The notes under the pieces were generated by a model. It saw nothing but the letters and a program-made list of their open reading frames with translations, searched no databases and was not told the origin of the DNA. From NCBI GenBank assembly GCA_020350885.1, contig CP070727.1:3178051-3242050 (forward strand): a DNA stretch of 64,000 nt, written 5' to 3'. Source of the DNA: a bacterium (GTDB taxonomy: Bacteria; Krumholzibacteriota; Krumholzibacteriia; Krumholzibacteriales; Krumholzibacteriaceae). Below are positions 7,750-16,998 of this stretch, piece by piece. A program made the position numbers and the translations under genes. How positions within the stretch are numbered: position 1 is the first letter of the stretch; every line of letters begins with the position of its first letter.

Positions 7750-7882
7750 TACCAGAGATCCGCAGTTGTTGAATGTCGGCCGGGGAGTGCGAGGTGATCG
7801 GTGATACCAGAGATCCGCAGTTGTTGAATGACGGCCGGGGAGTGCGGGGTGATCGGTGATATCAGAGATCCACAATTGTGAA
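7741..7882. repeat. 55-bp tandem repeat starting in the pcm stop codon
   Basis: Unit 1 is 7741-7795, unit 2 is 7796-7850 (only two mismatches to unit 1), and a diverged partial unit 3 follows at 7851-7882. Every unit starts GATCGGTGAT, which in unit 1 is Asp-Arg-stop of pcm. It looks like duplication outward from the gene end. No hairpin or gene is evident in the unit. Confidence 0.9.
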
Positions 7883-7941
7883 ACGGCTGCGGGGCAGACC
7901 GTGTGGTATGGGTGGTGATTTGAAGAACCGAGGGCGAGACG

Positions 7942-8895
7942 ATGATCGGATACCTTCACCATGAACTTTTCACGAAGCATCTCGAAGGCTACCCGCATGT
8001 CGAAAGACCCGAGCGTGTCAAGGCGATCCTCGCACAGATCAAGCGAAGCTCCATTGCGGGATCCGTATCCTTCATCGAGGCGGAACCTGCCGAACGGGCC
8101 TGGCTCGAGCGGGTTCACGACAGGCGTTACGTCGAGGGTATCCTCTCGCTGGAGATCGATGATGCCGTTGTACTCGACTGGGGAGATACGGTAGCCACAC
8201 CCGCCTCCCCGCAGGCCGCTCTCTATGCCGCAGGCGCAGGCGTGCAGGCGGTACGGATGGTGCTCGAAGGGAAGCTGACGTCGGCCTTCTGCGCCGTCCG
8301 GCCTCCCGGGCATCATGCCGAACCCAACCGTGCGATGGGCTTTTGCATATTCAACAATATCGCCGTTGCCGCGGCCGATCTGCTCGAATCGGGCGGGCTC
8401 GAGCGTGTCGCCATCGTCGACTGGGACGTTCATCACGGAAACGGCACGGAGCGGATGTTCGTCGAGGACGACAAGGTCCTCTATATCAGTCTCCACCAGT
8501 ATCCCCACTATCCCGGGACCGGCCACGCCGACACGGTCGGGGAGGGCCGCGGGACGGGATTCAATCTGAATATCCCGATGGGCGTTGGTGCCGGTGACGA
8601 AGAGTACCTCGAGGCCTTCCAAGAAACGATCGTGCCGGCCCTCGACGACTTCAAGCCCCAGTTCGTACTCATCTCAGCCGGTTTCGATGCGCACGGGGAT
8701 GATCCCCTCTCAGGCACGCTGCTTACGGGCGAAGCCTACGGAGCAATGACGGAGATACTCTGCACGGTTGCCCGGCGCCATTGCAGCGGCAGAATCGTTT
8801 CGTTCCTCGAGGGGGGATACGATACCGACGTACTCGCACAGTCGGTCGAGACGCACATGACCGCACTGGTCGCGTGTGCGGGCGGGCAGGGCTGA
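7942..8895 (+). CDS. Histone-deacetylase-family amidohydrolase (acetoin utilisation/acetylpolyamine type)
   Basis: A 317-residue Zn-dependent deacetylase. The family motifs are intact: H-P-E-R-P near the start (PHVERPERV), RPPGHH at 120-125, and the zinc ligands D162 and H164 in DWDVHHGNG plus D249 in AGFDAH. A C-terminal LEGGYD closes the active site. Bacterial members remove acetyl groups from polyamines, acetoin-pathway proteins or other small amides; the substrate cannot be told from sequence. Free-standing gene, start ATG 7942. Confidence 0.92.
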   Translation: MIGYLHHELFTKHLEGYPHVERPERVKAILAQIKRSSIAGSVSFIEAEPAERAWLERVHDRRYVEGILSLEIDDAVVLDWGDTVATPASPQAALYAAGAGVQAVRMVLEGKLTSAFCAVRPPGHHAEPNRAMGFCIFNNIAVAAADLLESGGLERVAIVDWDVHHGNGTERMFVEDDKVLYISLHQYPHYPGTGHADTVGEGRGTGFNLNIPMGVGAGDEEYLEAFQETIVPALDDFKPQFVLISAGFDAHGDDPLSGTLLTGEAYGAMTEILCTVARRHCSGRIVSFLEGGYDTDVLAQSVETHMTALVACAGGQG

Positions 8896-9018
8896 GTGGC
8901 CGGAAAGAGCTCGCCGTGGATGAGGGATCCATGGCGCCGGAACACCGGGCAGGATATTTATCGTGTGTATGTGTGGTAGCGCCGGGCGGCCGGATGGGGC
9001 TTCGTCAGCAACAGCGTA

Positions 9019-9195
9019 TTATAATCCCAGGAACAGTTGATGCTCCTCAGAGCGGCTCTCGTTTACCGAGGTCACGCGTATGGCGGGCTTGTCGACGACG
9101 GGACACTTGGTCTCGCAGATTCCGCACCCGATGCACAGCTCCGGCTCGACGACCGGTTTCTTGAGGGTGAAGCGGTTCCCCTCCTTGTCCCGTGC
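9019..9195 (-). pseudogene. C-terminal ferredoxin piece beyond the in-frame TAG
   Basis: Reading on past TAG 9196-9198 in the same frame gives 58 residues to TAA at 9019-9021: a linker with KEGNRFTLKKPVVEPE, then CIGCGICETKCPVVDKPAIR. This is a full C-x2-C-x2-C-x3-C-P ferredoxin motif that would complete the pair begun by CIVCEEHCP before the stop. There is no start codon or ribosome site for separate translation. Either the TAG is a mutation or sequencing error, or it is read through. It is marked here as the cut-off part of the gene above. Confidence 0.85.
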
Positions 9196-10584
9196 CTACT
9201 CCTCGATAAAGACGATCGCCTTGTCCGGCACGGGGCAGTGTTCCTCGCAGACGATGCAGTTCCGCCCGAGAAAGTAGGGGATGCAGCGGTTCTTGTCTAT
9301 GAAGGCGAGGCCGATCCGTATCTCCTTCTTCTCCTCGACCGTGATCTCCCGTATGGCACCGGTGGGGCAAACCTGCGAGCAGAGGTTGCAGTTGTATTCA
9401 CAGTAGCCGAGCCGCGGCACCAGGATCGGCGTCCACAGCCCCTCGGCACCCGCCTCGGAGAAGGTCGGCTGGAGGCCGTTCGTGAGGCAGACCTTCATGC
9501 ATTCTCCGCACTTGACGCACGTCTTGACGAACTGCTCCTCGGGGATCGCACCGGGGGGACGAATAAGCAGCGGATGCGTCCGCTTGCGGTGACCGCCGAT
9601 ACCGACCGCCGGTACGGCGACGAGGGCCGCCAGGCCGCTCGTCAGTATCCAGCGGCGCTGGAGATCGACATTGCCGCTTCCTGTCCGTACCGTCGTGGGA
9701 TGGATCGTGACGGCCTCGGCGGGGCAGACGTCCCGGCAGTTGAAGCAGGTGAGACACTCCCTGCTCGCCCAATCGCCTGCGGGAAACGGTGTCGCATCCC
9801 CCTGGCAGGAGACGTTGCACTTCTGGCAGGAGATACATTTCTCACCGTCCACATCGACACGGGCGAGTGCCTGCTTTGTGCCGATCAGACCCAGGAGCGC
9901 TCCCAGCGGGCAGAGGTAGCGGCACCAGAACCGGGGTGCCAAGAGGCTCAGGCCCAGCACGATTGCAAAGAGTACACCGACCAGGATCATCTGCAGGAAC
10001 ACCGGCTGCTCGAATGCGAGCACCGTTCCGATCATTGCCGAGTAGACCGCATCCAGTGCCGGTGAGATGCCGGGGATCTGGAGGGCGTAAGTGAACTCGA
10101 AGAAGGAACGTACCATCTTGTTCACGACCGGATTGAATCCGATCGCCAGCGAGCGGATGGTGAGCGAGATGGGATCGAGAAAACCAGCGGCGTTCCAGCC
10201 GAAGACTGCCGCCACCAGTATGAATACGAGGATATAGTACTTGAGGGGCCTGAATCCCGGATACCGTCCCTCCGACAGTGAGAGCTTGAGCCTGCGCATC
10301 CTGAAGTAGCCGATCGCCGTATTCAGCGTGCCCAATGGGCAGACCCAGCCGCAGAAGACGCGCCCGAAGAGAAGGGTGAGCGCGATGGTGGCGAGCGAGA
10401 GCAGGAATATGAGCCGCACCGTATGGGCCGTCAGCAGCGAGCTCAGTGCGATCAGGGGATCGAAGTCCAGGAAGAACCGCACGGGGAGGCCGAGCTCGTT
10501 CTTGCCTTTGTATTCCGTTTGAATGAAGAGAAAGAGGAAGAGGATGAGAAAGACGATTTGGGAGGCTCTCCGTAGATTCTTCAT
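9196..10584 (-). CDS. NapH/MauN-like membrane polyferredoxin, ending at an in-frame amber
   Basis: A 462-residue electron-transfer membrane protein. About six helices carry two Fer4_5-type C-x3-C-P motifs (FCGWVCPLGTL near residue 75 and WCRYLCPLGAL near 217). Ferredoxin cluster motifs follow: CISCQKCNVSC, CLTCFNCRDVCP, CVKCGECMKVC, CNLCSQVCP and CIVCEEHCP. The reading frame stops at TAG 9196-9198, straight after IVFIEE. Coding continues in the same frame for 58 more residues with another perfect 4Fe-4S motif, so the natural protein is probably about 520 residues (see next entry). It lies 51 nt after the DUF362 gene, a common partnership. Start ATG 10584. Confidence 0.88.
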   Translation of the reverse strand: MKNLRRASQIVFLILFLFLFIQTEYKGKNELGLPVRFFLDFDPLIALSSLLTAHTVRLIFLLSLATIALTLLFGRVFCGWVCPLGTLNTAIGYFRMRRLKLSLSEGRYPGFRPLKYYILVFILVAAVFGWNAAGFLDPISLTIRSLAIGFNPVVNKMVRSFFEFTYALQIPGISPALDAVYSAMIGTVLAFEQPVFLQMILVGVLFAIVLGLSLLAPRFWCRYLCPLGALLGLIGTKQALARVDVDGEKCISCQKCNVSCQGDATPFPAGDWASRECLTCFNCRDVCPAEAVTIHPTTVRTGSGNVDLQRRWILTSGLAALVAVPAVGIGGHRKRTHPLLIRPPGAIPEEQFVKTCVKCGECMKVCLTNGLQPTFSEAGAEGLWTPILVPRLGYCEYNCNLCSQVCPTGAIREITVEEKKEIRIGLAFIDKNRCIPYFLGRNCIVCEEHCPVPDKAIVFIEE

Positions 10585-10635
10585 TCCGTCCTATCCGGGC
10601 ACGATCGGCTGGAATCGTTCACTACTGAAGTACAC

Positions 10636-11541
10636 TCAACTGAGCTCGATCGCCTGGTACCCCTCGCTTTTGAAGTCACGGTGCCCCAGCCCCCGCTCCT
10701 CCGCCATTCCGAGATGCGGAAACTCCGCCGGATCCTTGCCAAAGAGGGTGATACCGAAGGCGTCGATCTTGACGGGATCGATGCTGGCGGCCACCGTATC
10801 CAGCTTCGTGACATCCTTCAGGCTTCCGCCCTGCGGGCCGTGCGCCTTGAGTATGCGTACGGCATCGAGGATATGGAGCGTCGGCTTGAAGTATGCGGTG
10901 AGGTCCACGATACTTTCCCCGAGCTTCTGATGCAGGAGGTCGCGTTTACCGCCGATCAACCCCATCATGTTCTTCATCGAAAGGGTAACGCCCGAGAGTC
11001 CGTGATGCTTGGCGATGGGAATATTTACAATTTTATCCGCCTCGATCGCTTCCCTGAATACTTCCCATTTCTTGAGGACACCGCCGCCGAGATCCACCTT
11101 CACGAACTTCCGTTTTTCCATGTGCATGACATCTGCGCCCGCCTTCTTGGCGGCGTCCTTGATGCCGCTCCGCTTGTAGGTCCGCCGGGCGTCATTGCAA
11201 GCGTTGTCGGCAACGATCACCTTCTTGGCCCCGGCCTCCAGGACCATCCGCACAACCGCTGCAACGACATCCGGATTCGTCGTTGCGGCCTGCTGGGGTG
11301 TGCGGTCCCACGAAATGTTGGGCTTCACGAAGACGACGTCGTTTTTGGCGATGAAGGATCCCATGCCGCCGAGGAGCTCGACCGCCTTCCGGACGGTGGC
11401 GGCCGGATCGGCACCGTGTACGACGGCGAAGAGCGTCTGTTCCTCTTCGGGACGCAACAGCGAGGCGAGGCCGCGCACCGGCATGAGGCACCCCGCGGCA
11501 CCGGCCCCCATGATGCGTAAAAAGGTTCTTCTATCGAGCAT
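10636..11541 (-). CDS. DUF362 protein with Tat signal
   Basis: A 301-residue protein. It begins with a twin-arginine signal (RRTFLRIMGAGAAG), so it is exported folded, presumably with a cofactor or metal. The DUF362 core is seen in VVFVKPNISWD, NPDVVAAVVRMVLEAGAKKV, VADNA, VNIPIAKHHGLSGVTLSMKN and MMGLIGG. Family members are often linked to iron-sulfur proteins; this one is directly upstream of the polyferredoxin in the same orientation, suggesting a shared membrane or periplasmic redox role. The biochemical activity of DUF362 proteins is largely unknown. Confidence 0.88.
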   Translation of the reverse strand: MLDRRTFLRIMGAGAAGCLMPVRGLASLLRPEEEQTLFAVVHGADPAATVRKAVELLGGMGSFIAKNDVVFVKPNISWDRTPQQAATTNPDVVAAVVRMVLEAGAKKVIVADNACNDARRTYKRSGIKDAAKKAGADVMHMEKRKFVKVDLGGGVLKKWEVFREAIEADKIVNIPIAKHHGLSGVTLSMKNMMGLIGGKRDLLHQKLGESIVDLTAYFKPTLHILDAVRILKAHGPQGGSLKDVTKLDTVAASIDPVKIDAFGITLFGKDPAEFPHLGMAEERGLGHRDFKSEGYQAIELS

Positions 11542-11747
11542 CGTGATCCGTACCTTTCATATTCTGTACATGCCGGCCGGCCGATTGTTCCGCAAAAGCT
11601 TCATCGGCGGCGGGGCCGGCATTGTTACATACGTGTTAACATTCACCAATTCTTTGTAGGAATATACGACTACCTTCTTGCAACGTAAAGACAAAACGAT
11701 TACCTTCACTGCAAGTTGCACTGACCATTGGCCGATGAAGGTGAGTC

Positions 11748-12932
11748 ATGAATGGATTGTCGTTTCATCCGAAGGCATTTTACCGGAAGTTCGATTCCCT
11801 GCTTACACAGATCGGGCGGAAGACACGGGCGCGGGAGATACTGCCCCTCGTCCTGGACGAGCTCGTCCGGTCCTTCGGTGAGGACCTCAAGATATCGAGC
11901 GGCTGCATCTACATGCTTCGGCAGAAAGCTTTCAAGCTGATCGAGGGTCCCACGGGGGATATGGATGCGGACTGGCCAGAAACCGTGCCGGTCGACGACA
12001 GGGTGATCGAGCTCCTCCTCGAGCACAAGAGCTATATCTTCAACGCGGCGGTCGTCCCTCCATGGGGGCTGGAGAGTGTGGCGATCGTCGTGGGGGAGGA
12101 GAATCAGTACCTGATGGTCTTCAGGTTACGCCGAGGGTGGGAACGGGAGACCCTCGAGTTCTCCCTGAACACCATCCGCAGCACCCTGAACCTCAGCAGG
12201 TCGATGTCCCGGTTCAAGGCCGATCTCGAAGAGGCGAACGAGATACAGAAAAGCTTGCTGCCGAGGGAGAATCCTAAATTCGATGGATTCGATATCGCCG
12301 GCCGGTCGGTGGCGGCCGAGCTCGTCGGCGGCGATCTCTACGATTTTCACCACTTCGACGAGCGGGTGCTCGGAATCGCGGTCGGTGATGCAAGCGGCCA
12401 TGGACTCCCCGCCGCACTCATGGCCCGTGATGTCATCACGGGGCTCAGGATGGGAGCCGAGCGGGAGATGAAGATCTCGGGGGTGATCCGCAAGCTCAAC
12501 CATGTCATCAACAGGAGCTTTCTCTCGACCCGCTTCGTCTCGCTCATCTACGGCGAGCTCGAACACAACGGAACCTTTGTCTATGTCAATGCGGGCCATC
12601 CTCCACCGCTCCTCGTCAAGGAGCACGGGATCGTAGAGCTCAAGGTGGGTGGAACGATCCTCGGTCCGGTGGCGGATATCGCCTACAAGCGGGGATTCGC
12701 CTTTCTCGATCCCGGCGATACGCTGATCTTCTTTACCGACGGAATCATCGAGCGGGCCGATCCGAACGGTGAGCTTTTCGGCAAGGAGCGCCTGAAAGAG
12801 TATATGAAATGGGTACGGAATGAACCGGCCCATGCAATCGTCGAGAAGCTCTTCGCCACATTGCTGGTCTACGGGAAAGGGGACAAGTGGCGTGACGACG
12901 CCACGGCGGTTGTCGTCAAGCGTACGCAGTGA
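11748..12932 (+). CDS. SpoIIE/RsbU-type PP2C serine phosphatase with N-terminal sensor region
   Basis: A 394-residue signalling phosphatase. Residues ~1-150 look like a degenerate GAF-like sensor domain (no clear ligand motif). A short coiled helix with the typical A-N-E-I-Q-K-S-L-L-P leads into the PP2C domain, with metal-binding aspartates in ELVGGDLYDF and GDASGHGLPAALMARD, then NAGHPPPLL, FFTDGIIE and DDATAVVV. Such proteins dephosphorylate anti-anti-sigma factors in partner-switching cascades. No anti-sigma or STAS gene is adjacent. Start ATG 11748. Confidence 0.9.
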   Translation: MNGLSFHPKAFYRKFDSLLTQIGRKTRAREILPLVLDELVRSFGEDLKISSGCIYMLRQKAFKLIEGPTGDMDADWPETVPVDDRVIELLLEHKSYIFNAAVVPPWGLESVAIVVGEENQYLMVFRLRRGWERETLEFSLNTIRSTLNLSRSMSRFKADLEEANEIQKSLLPRENPKFDGFDIAGRSVAAELVGGDLYDFHHFDERVLGIAVGDASGHGLPAALMARDVITGLRMGAEREMKISGVIRKLNHVINRSFLSTRFVSLIYGELEHNGTFVYVNAGHPPPLLVKEHGIVELKVGGTILGPVADIAYKRGFAFLDPGDTLIFFTDGIIERADPNGELFGKERLKEYMKWVRNEPAHAIVEKLFATLLVYGKGDKWRDDATAVVVKRTQ

Positions 12933-12977
12933 GCGCCCGGGCGGTCCGGATCAAGGGTTTGGATGCGGATCGTCGAT

Positions 12978-13412
12978 TCAGTGTTCCGGTGGGCTCTCCA
13001 GAAAGCGGTCGATCCTCCCCGCAATCACATCACGCGCACTTCTGAACGCCGCCAGCCGGTCATCCTTCGATCCTTCGGCGGCCGCCGGATCGAGGATATT
13101 CCAGTGCTCTGAGACCGGATGCCCCGGAAAAACCGGACAGGTATCGCGGGCATCGTCGCAGAGGGTGATCACGTAGTCGAAGCGTTCATCGATGAACTCG
13201 AGCATGCCCTTGGGGACGGCGCCGGTGATGTCGATCCCGATCTCGCCGAGCACCTCGACCGCAAGTGGATGGACGCTCGTCTTCGGGTTCGAGCCGGCGC
13301 TGTGGACATCGAACCGGTCCTCCGCCTGAGAGCGCATGAGCGCCTCCGCCATCTGGCTTCGCGCCTGATTGCCGGTACACAGAAAAAGCACCTTGTATTT
13401 CTTGGCTGTCAT
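12978..13412 (-). CDS. arsC: Thioredoxin-dependent arsenate reductase (low-MW phosphatase fold)
   Basis: A 144-residue enzyme reducing arsenate to arsenite. The P-loop is C12-T-G-N-Q-A-R-S. Two further cysteines needed for the redox relay are at 85 and 92 (CDDARDTC), giving the 73 and 7 spacing of the known thioredoxin-coupled ArsC. The F-x-G-H-P motif near 96-99 follows. No arsR, arsB or acr3 is in the neighbourhood; it stands alone, divergent from the Lon-like protease gene. Confidence 0.92.
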   Translation of the reverse strand: MTAKKYKVLFLCTGNQARSQMAEALMRSQAEDRFDVHSAGSNPKTSVHPLAVEVLGEIGIDITGAVPKGMLEFIDERFDYVITLCDDARDTCPVFPGHPVSEHWNILDPAAAEGSKDDRLAAFRSARDVIAGRIDRFLESPPEH

Positions 13413-13435
13413 AGGTATTCTTTAATTTTTCAATA

Positions 13436-13484
13436 TAAACGATACATAAACGATAATCGACAAGCCAGTACAGAGTAAACGATA
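13436..13484. promoter_or_regulatory. Three TAAACGATA direct repeats in the arsC/lon-like divergent promoter
   Basis: Exact copies of TAAACGATA at 13436-13444, 13447-13455 and 13476-13484. The first two start 11 bp apart (one helical turn); the third begins 29 bp later. They fill the 108-bp AT-rich gap between the divergent arsC and Lon-like genes. Likely a regulator binding array; the regulator is unknown. Confidence 0.5.
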
Positions 13485-13520
13485 ACGTATTAAGGTTAAG
13501 GAGACATCGGAGGTTTCGCG

Positions 13521-15980
13521 ATGAAACGGAGTGTGAAGGCGAAAGAATTATCGGCCGGTAAACTGAGATGGCGATGCCCGATTTCGACGTTCGATTTCAA
13601 GACGACCAGGGAGCTGAAACCCTGTCTGGATATCATCGGGCAGGACCGTGCACTCAATGCGATCAAGATGGGGCTCAATCTCCGGCATCGGGGGTACAAC
13701 ATATTCATCACAGGCCTCGTAGGAACGGGCCGCACAACGACGATCAAGCACCTTCTCGAGAGGCTCGAGAAGAAGGAGCCGATACCGCCGGATATGTGCT
13801 ACATGAACAATTTCAAGAACCCGAACACACCTCATTACTACGAGCTCGATGCGGGGAAGGGTACACAGCTCGCAAACGACATGGATGGCCTTCTCGAGGA
13901 GCTCAAGAAGAAGATACCGGCTGTCTTCCGTGACGATTACTACAAGGAGCGGCGGAAGAAACTCGTCGAGGAGATACAGGCGAAGCAGAAGAGGATCATC
14001 TCCGCCTTCGAGAAGAAGATCGGCAAGGAAGGCTTCACCATGATCCGGATCCAGACTGGTCCGATCATCAGACCCGAGCTTGTGCCGGTCGTCGAGGGGA
14101 ACGCATTGAACTTCCAGCAGCTCGCCCAGCTCGTCGATGAGGGAAAGTTTCCCAGGGAGCGTTTCGAGAAACTCCGTGAGGCCTACGAGAGGCTCTCCGA
14201 AGAGTTGGGGCATGTGTATTTGAAGGTGAAGGAGCTCGAGAGAGAACTCAACCAGAAGCTCGAGAAACTCAACTTCGATACCGTTCAGCCGGTTATGCAC
14301 GAGTCGATACATGAGATCGACCAGCGTTACAAGAATGAGCGTCTCTCGAAGGTGCTCGCCGAGGTCGAGAAAAACCTCATCGGAAAGCTCCATCTCTTCC
14401 AGGCCGGGGAGCAGGAGGAGTCATCGAACGAGAAACAATTGCCCATGCAGGTTCAGGGTGTGGAGAGGGATCCATTCAGGGAATTCAGGGTTAATGTCGT
14501 CGTCGATAACTCGGATACGAAGGCACCGCCCGTGATCATCGAGAACTTCCCCACCCTGCGGAACCTCTTCGGTGTCATCGAACGGGATTTTGCCTACGGT
14601 GGTTTCACGAGGGCGGATCATATGAGCATACGCGCGGGGTCCTTTCACCGCGCCAGCGGGGGGTATCTGGTGCTGAATGCCCTCGACACCCTCATGGAGC
14701 CAGGTGTATGGCAGATACTCAAGCGGACCCTGAAATCCGCCGAGGCACTCATCCAGAGCTACGATCCGTTCAGCCTTCTCGGTTCGGCGATCAAGCCGGA
14801 GCCGATGGATATCCGTGTCAAGATTGTGATGATCGGGGATGCATACATGTACTATCTCCTCCAGGCGTATGATGAGGATTTCAAGAAGATTTTCAAGATA
14901 CGCGCTGACTTCGATAACGAGGTCGACAAGAGGAAGAACATAATCATGCAATATGCCGGCTTCGTCAGGGCGCTCTGCGACCGGGAGCAGATCCAGTGCT
15001 TCGACCGCACCGGTGTGGCGGCAATCGTCGAATACGGTGTGCGCCTGGCGGGCCGGCAGAACAAGCTCTCGACACGCTTCAGCGAGATCGCCGATCTGAT
15101 CCGGGAGTCCGATTACTTCGCCCGAACGGCGAAGAGCAAGTTGGTGCGCCGCGAGCATGTCGAAAAGGCTGTCAAGGCGCGGATCGATCGGGTTAATCTG
15201 ATCGAGGAAAAGATACAGGAGCGGATCGACGAGGGCACACTCATGATCGATACGAAGGGTGCCGTCGTCGGACAGGTGAACGGACTCTCGGTGTACTCAC
15301 TCGGGGATTACATGTTCGGCCGTCCCTCGCGGATCACCGCACGAACCGCCCTGGGAAACTCCGGTGTGATCAATATCGAGCGCGAGGCCGACCTCAGCGG
15401 CCGCACACACAGCAAGGGAGTTCTGATTCTGGCAGGATATCTCAGGGGAAAGTACGGGAGCGAGCACCCGCTCGTGATGAGCGCCAGCCTCGCCTTCGAG
15501 CAGTCCTACGGCGGCGTCGACGGCGACAGTGCCAGTTCCACGGAGGCGTACGCGATCATCTCGAGCCTGACGGATCTCCCGATCAGGCAGGATATCGCAG
15601 TAACGGGTTCGATAAACCAGAAGGGCGAAATACAACCGATCGGCGGTGTAAACGAGAAGATCGAGGGATTTTACAAGGTATGCAAGGCGCGGGGGCTCAA
15701 GGGCACCGAGGGAGTGATCATTCCCACGCGTAACATCCAGGATCTCATGCTGCACGATGAGGTCATCGGCGCGGTCAAGAAGGGAAAGTTTCATATCTAT
15801 CCGATCGAACATGTCGATGAGGGCATTGCAATTCTTACAGGCGTACCGGCGGGGCGGAAGTCGAAGACGGGTAAGTACCCCGCAGGAACCGTCAACGCAC
15901 TCGTGAAGGATCGATTGATCGAGATGGCGACTCAATGGCGGCAGTTCGCGAAGGAGAGCAAAGGAGAGGGTCATGCCTGA
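13521..15980 (+). CDS. Lon-like ATP-dependent protease (LonB/COG1067 type)
   Basis: An 819-residue AAA+ protease. The Walker A is GLVGTGRTTT (residues ~65-74), with Arg in place of the usual Lys as often seen in this branch. A long helical coiled insert covers about 110-300. The AAA module continues with GGYLVLNALDTLMEPGVW. The C-terminal Lon protease domain has the catalytic Ser670 (GDSAS) and Lys713 (NEKIEGFY). There is no N-terminal LonA substrate domain. Start ATG 13521 is backed by CGGAGG with 7 nt spacing. Its end overlaps the galT start by 8 nt. Confidence 0.93.
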   Translation: MKRSVKAKELSAGKLRWRCPISTFDFKTTRELKPCLDIIGQDRALNAIKMGLNLRHRGYNIFITGLVGTGRTTTIKHLLERLEKKEPIPPDMCYMNNFKNPNTPHYYELDAGKGTQLANDMDGLLEELKKKIPAVFRDDYYKERRKKLVEEIQAKQKRIISAFEKKIGKEGFTMIRIQTGPIIRPELVPVVEGNALNFQQLAQLVDEGKFPRERFEKLREAYERLSEELGHVYLKVKELERELNQKLEKLNFDTVQPVMHESIHEIDQRYKNERLSKVLAEVEKNLIGKLHLFQAGEQEESSNEKQLPMQVQGVERDPFREFRVNVVVDNSDTKAPPVIIENFPTLRNLFGVIERDFAYGGFTRADHMSIRAGSFHRASGGYLVLNALDTLMEPGVWQILKRTLKSAEALIQSYDPFSLLGSAIKPEPMDIRVKIVMIGDAYMYYLLQAYDEDFKKIFKIRADFDNEVDKRKNIIMQYAGFVRALCDREQIQCFDRTGVAAIVEYGVRLAGRQNKLSTRFSEIADLIRESDYFARTAKSKLVRREHVEKAVKARIDRVNLIEEKIQERIDEGTLMIDTKGAVVGQVNGLSVYSLGDYMFGRPSRITARTALGNSGVINIEREADLSGRTHSKGVLILAGYLRGKYGSEHPLVMSASLAFEQSYGGVDGDSASSTEAYAIISSLTDLPIRQDIAVTGSINQKGEIQPIGGVNEKIEGFYKVCKARGLKGTEGVIIPTRNIQDLMLHDEVIGAVKKGKFHIYPIEHVDEGIAILTGVPAGRKSKTGKYPAGTVNALVKDRLIEMATQWRQFAKESKGEGHA

Positions 15981-16965
15981 AATAAGACAGAATCCCGCCA
16001 CCAAGGAATGGGTTATCATAGCGACCGAGCGGGCGAAACGCCCCGAGGACTTCGTTGCCGAAGAGGAAGAATACACCATTCCGGATTATCTCGAGGACTG
16101 CCCGTTCTGCCCCGGCAACGAGGATAAGACACCGCCCGAAATCATGTCGTACGGCGACGGCAACGGGAATTGGACGCTCCGGGTTGTGCCGAACAAGTTT
16201 CCCGCACTCGTACCGCACGTGCTGGGCGAGCGTGAGGAGGATTTCGATTTCTTCCGCCGCATGGACGGGCTGGGCCAGCATGAGGTCATCATAGAAACAC
16301 CCAAGCATAACGAGTCCTTCGGGACGATAGACGATGCGAAGGCGCTCGAGATCGTCACCGCATACCGTGAGCGGTACCTCGCCCTGAGTGAGGATAAACG
16401 ATTCAAGCTGGTCAAGATATTCCGTAACCAGGGAAAGGCGGCGGGGACATCGCTCGAGCATCCCCATTCGCAGATCGTCGCCACACCGGTCGTTCCTCTT
16501 CATATCAGGCACCGTCTGGAGGAGGCGACCAGGTATTACGATAATCACGGCAAGTGTGTCTTCTGCCGGATGATCGAGATGGAGCGGAAGGAGGGCGAAC
16601 GGATCGTCATGGAAGAAGACGGGTTCGTTGTTATCCAGCCGTTTGCCGCGAGGGTTCCGTTCGAAACCTGGATCCTTCCGCTTGACCACCATGCAACCTT
16701 CGGAGAGATTCCGGAGCAGGAGCTCAAAGGATTCGCCAGGGCCCTCAACCGCATTCTCGGGCGCCTGATGAGCATCCTGCACCAACCCGCCTATAATCTC
16801 GTTGTCCGTACAGCACCCAGCGGGGAGGAAGGGGAGGAGTACTACCACTGGCACGTTCAGATCATTCCGAGACTTACTACTCCTGCGGGTTTCGAGCTGG
16901 GTACCGGTGTCTACATCAACACCGCTCTTCCCGAAATAACTGCCGCCTTCACGCGCGAGTCATAG
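15973..16965 (+). CDS. galT: Galactose-1-phosphate uridylyltransferase
   Basis: A 330-residue enzyme exchanging UMP between UDP-glucose and galactose-1-phosphate (Leloir pathway). The HIT-fold active site HPHSQ is present with H165 as the nucleophile. Zn-binding CPFCPGNE lies near 43-50, and the second half has YYHWHVQIIPRL. Start ATG 15973 lies inside the end of the Lon-like gene, so the two are translationally coupled; no other gal genes are near. In many bacteria of this kind it serves sugar-nucleotide supply for surface glycans. Confidence 0.92.
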   Translation: MPEIRQNPATKEWVIIATERAKRPEDFVAEEEEYTIPDYLEDCPFCPGNEDKTPPEIMSYGDGNGNWTLRVVPNKFPALVPHVLGEREEDFDFFRRMDGLGQHEVIIETPKHNESFGTIDDAKALEIVTAYRERYLALSEDKRFKLVKIFRNQGKAAGTSLEHPHSQIVATPVVPLHIRHRLEEATRYYDNHGKCVFCRMIEMERKEGERIVMEEDGFVVIQPFAARVPFETWILPLDHHATFGEIPEQELKGFARALNRILGRLMSILHQPAYNLVVRTAPSGEEGEEYYHWHVQIIPRLTTPAGFELGTGVYINTALPEITAAFTRES

Positions 16966-16998
16966 TGGCGCACGAGTAGCGCTCTCGAGGAGGAATTA

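Noticed and set aside
9196..9198. Pyrrolysine insertion at the TAG
   Set aside because: Amber decoding as Pyl needs pyl genes, none seen here, and the site is a linker, not a methylamine-enzyme active site. Left as one of several options only.
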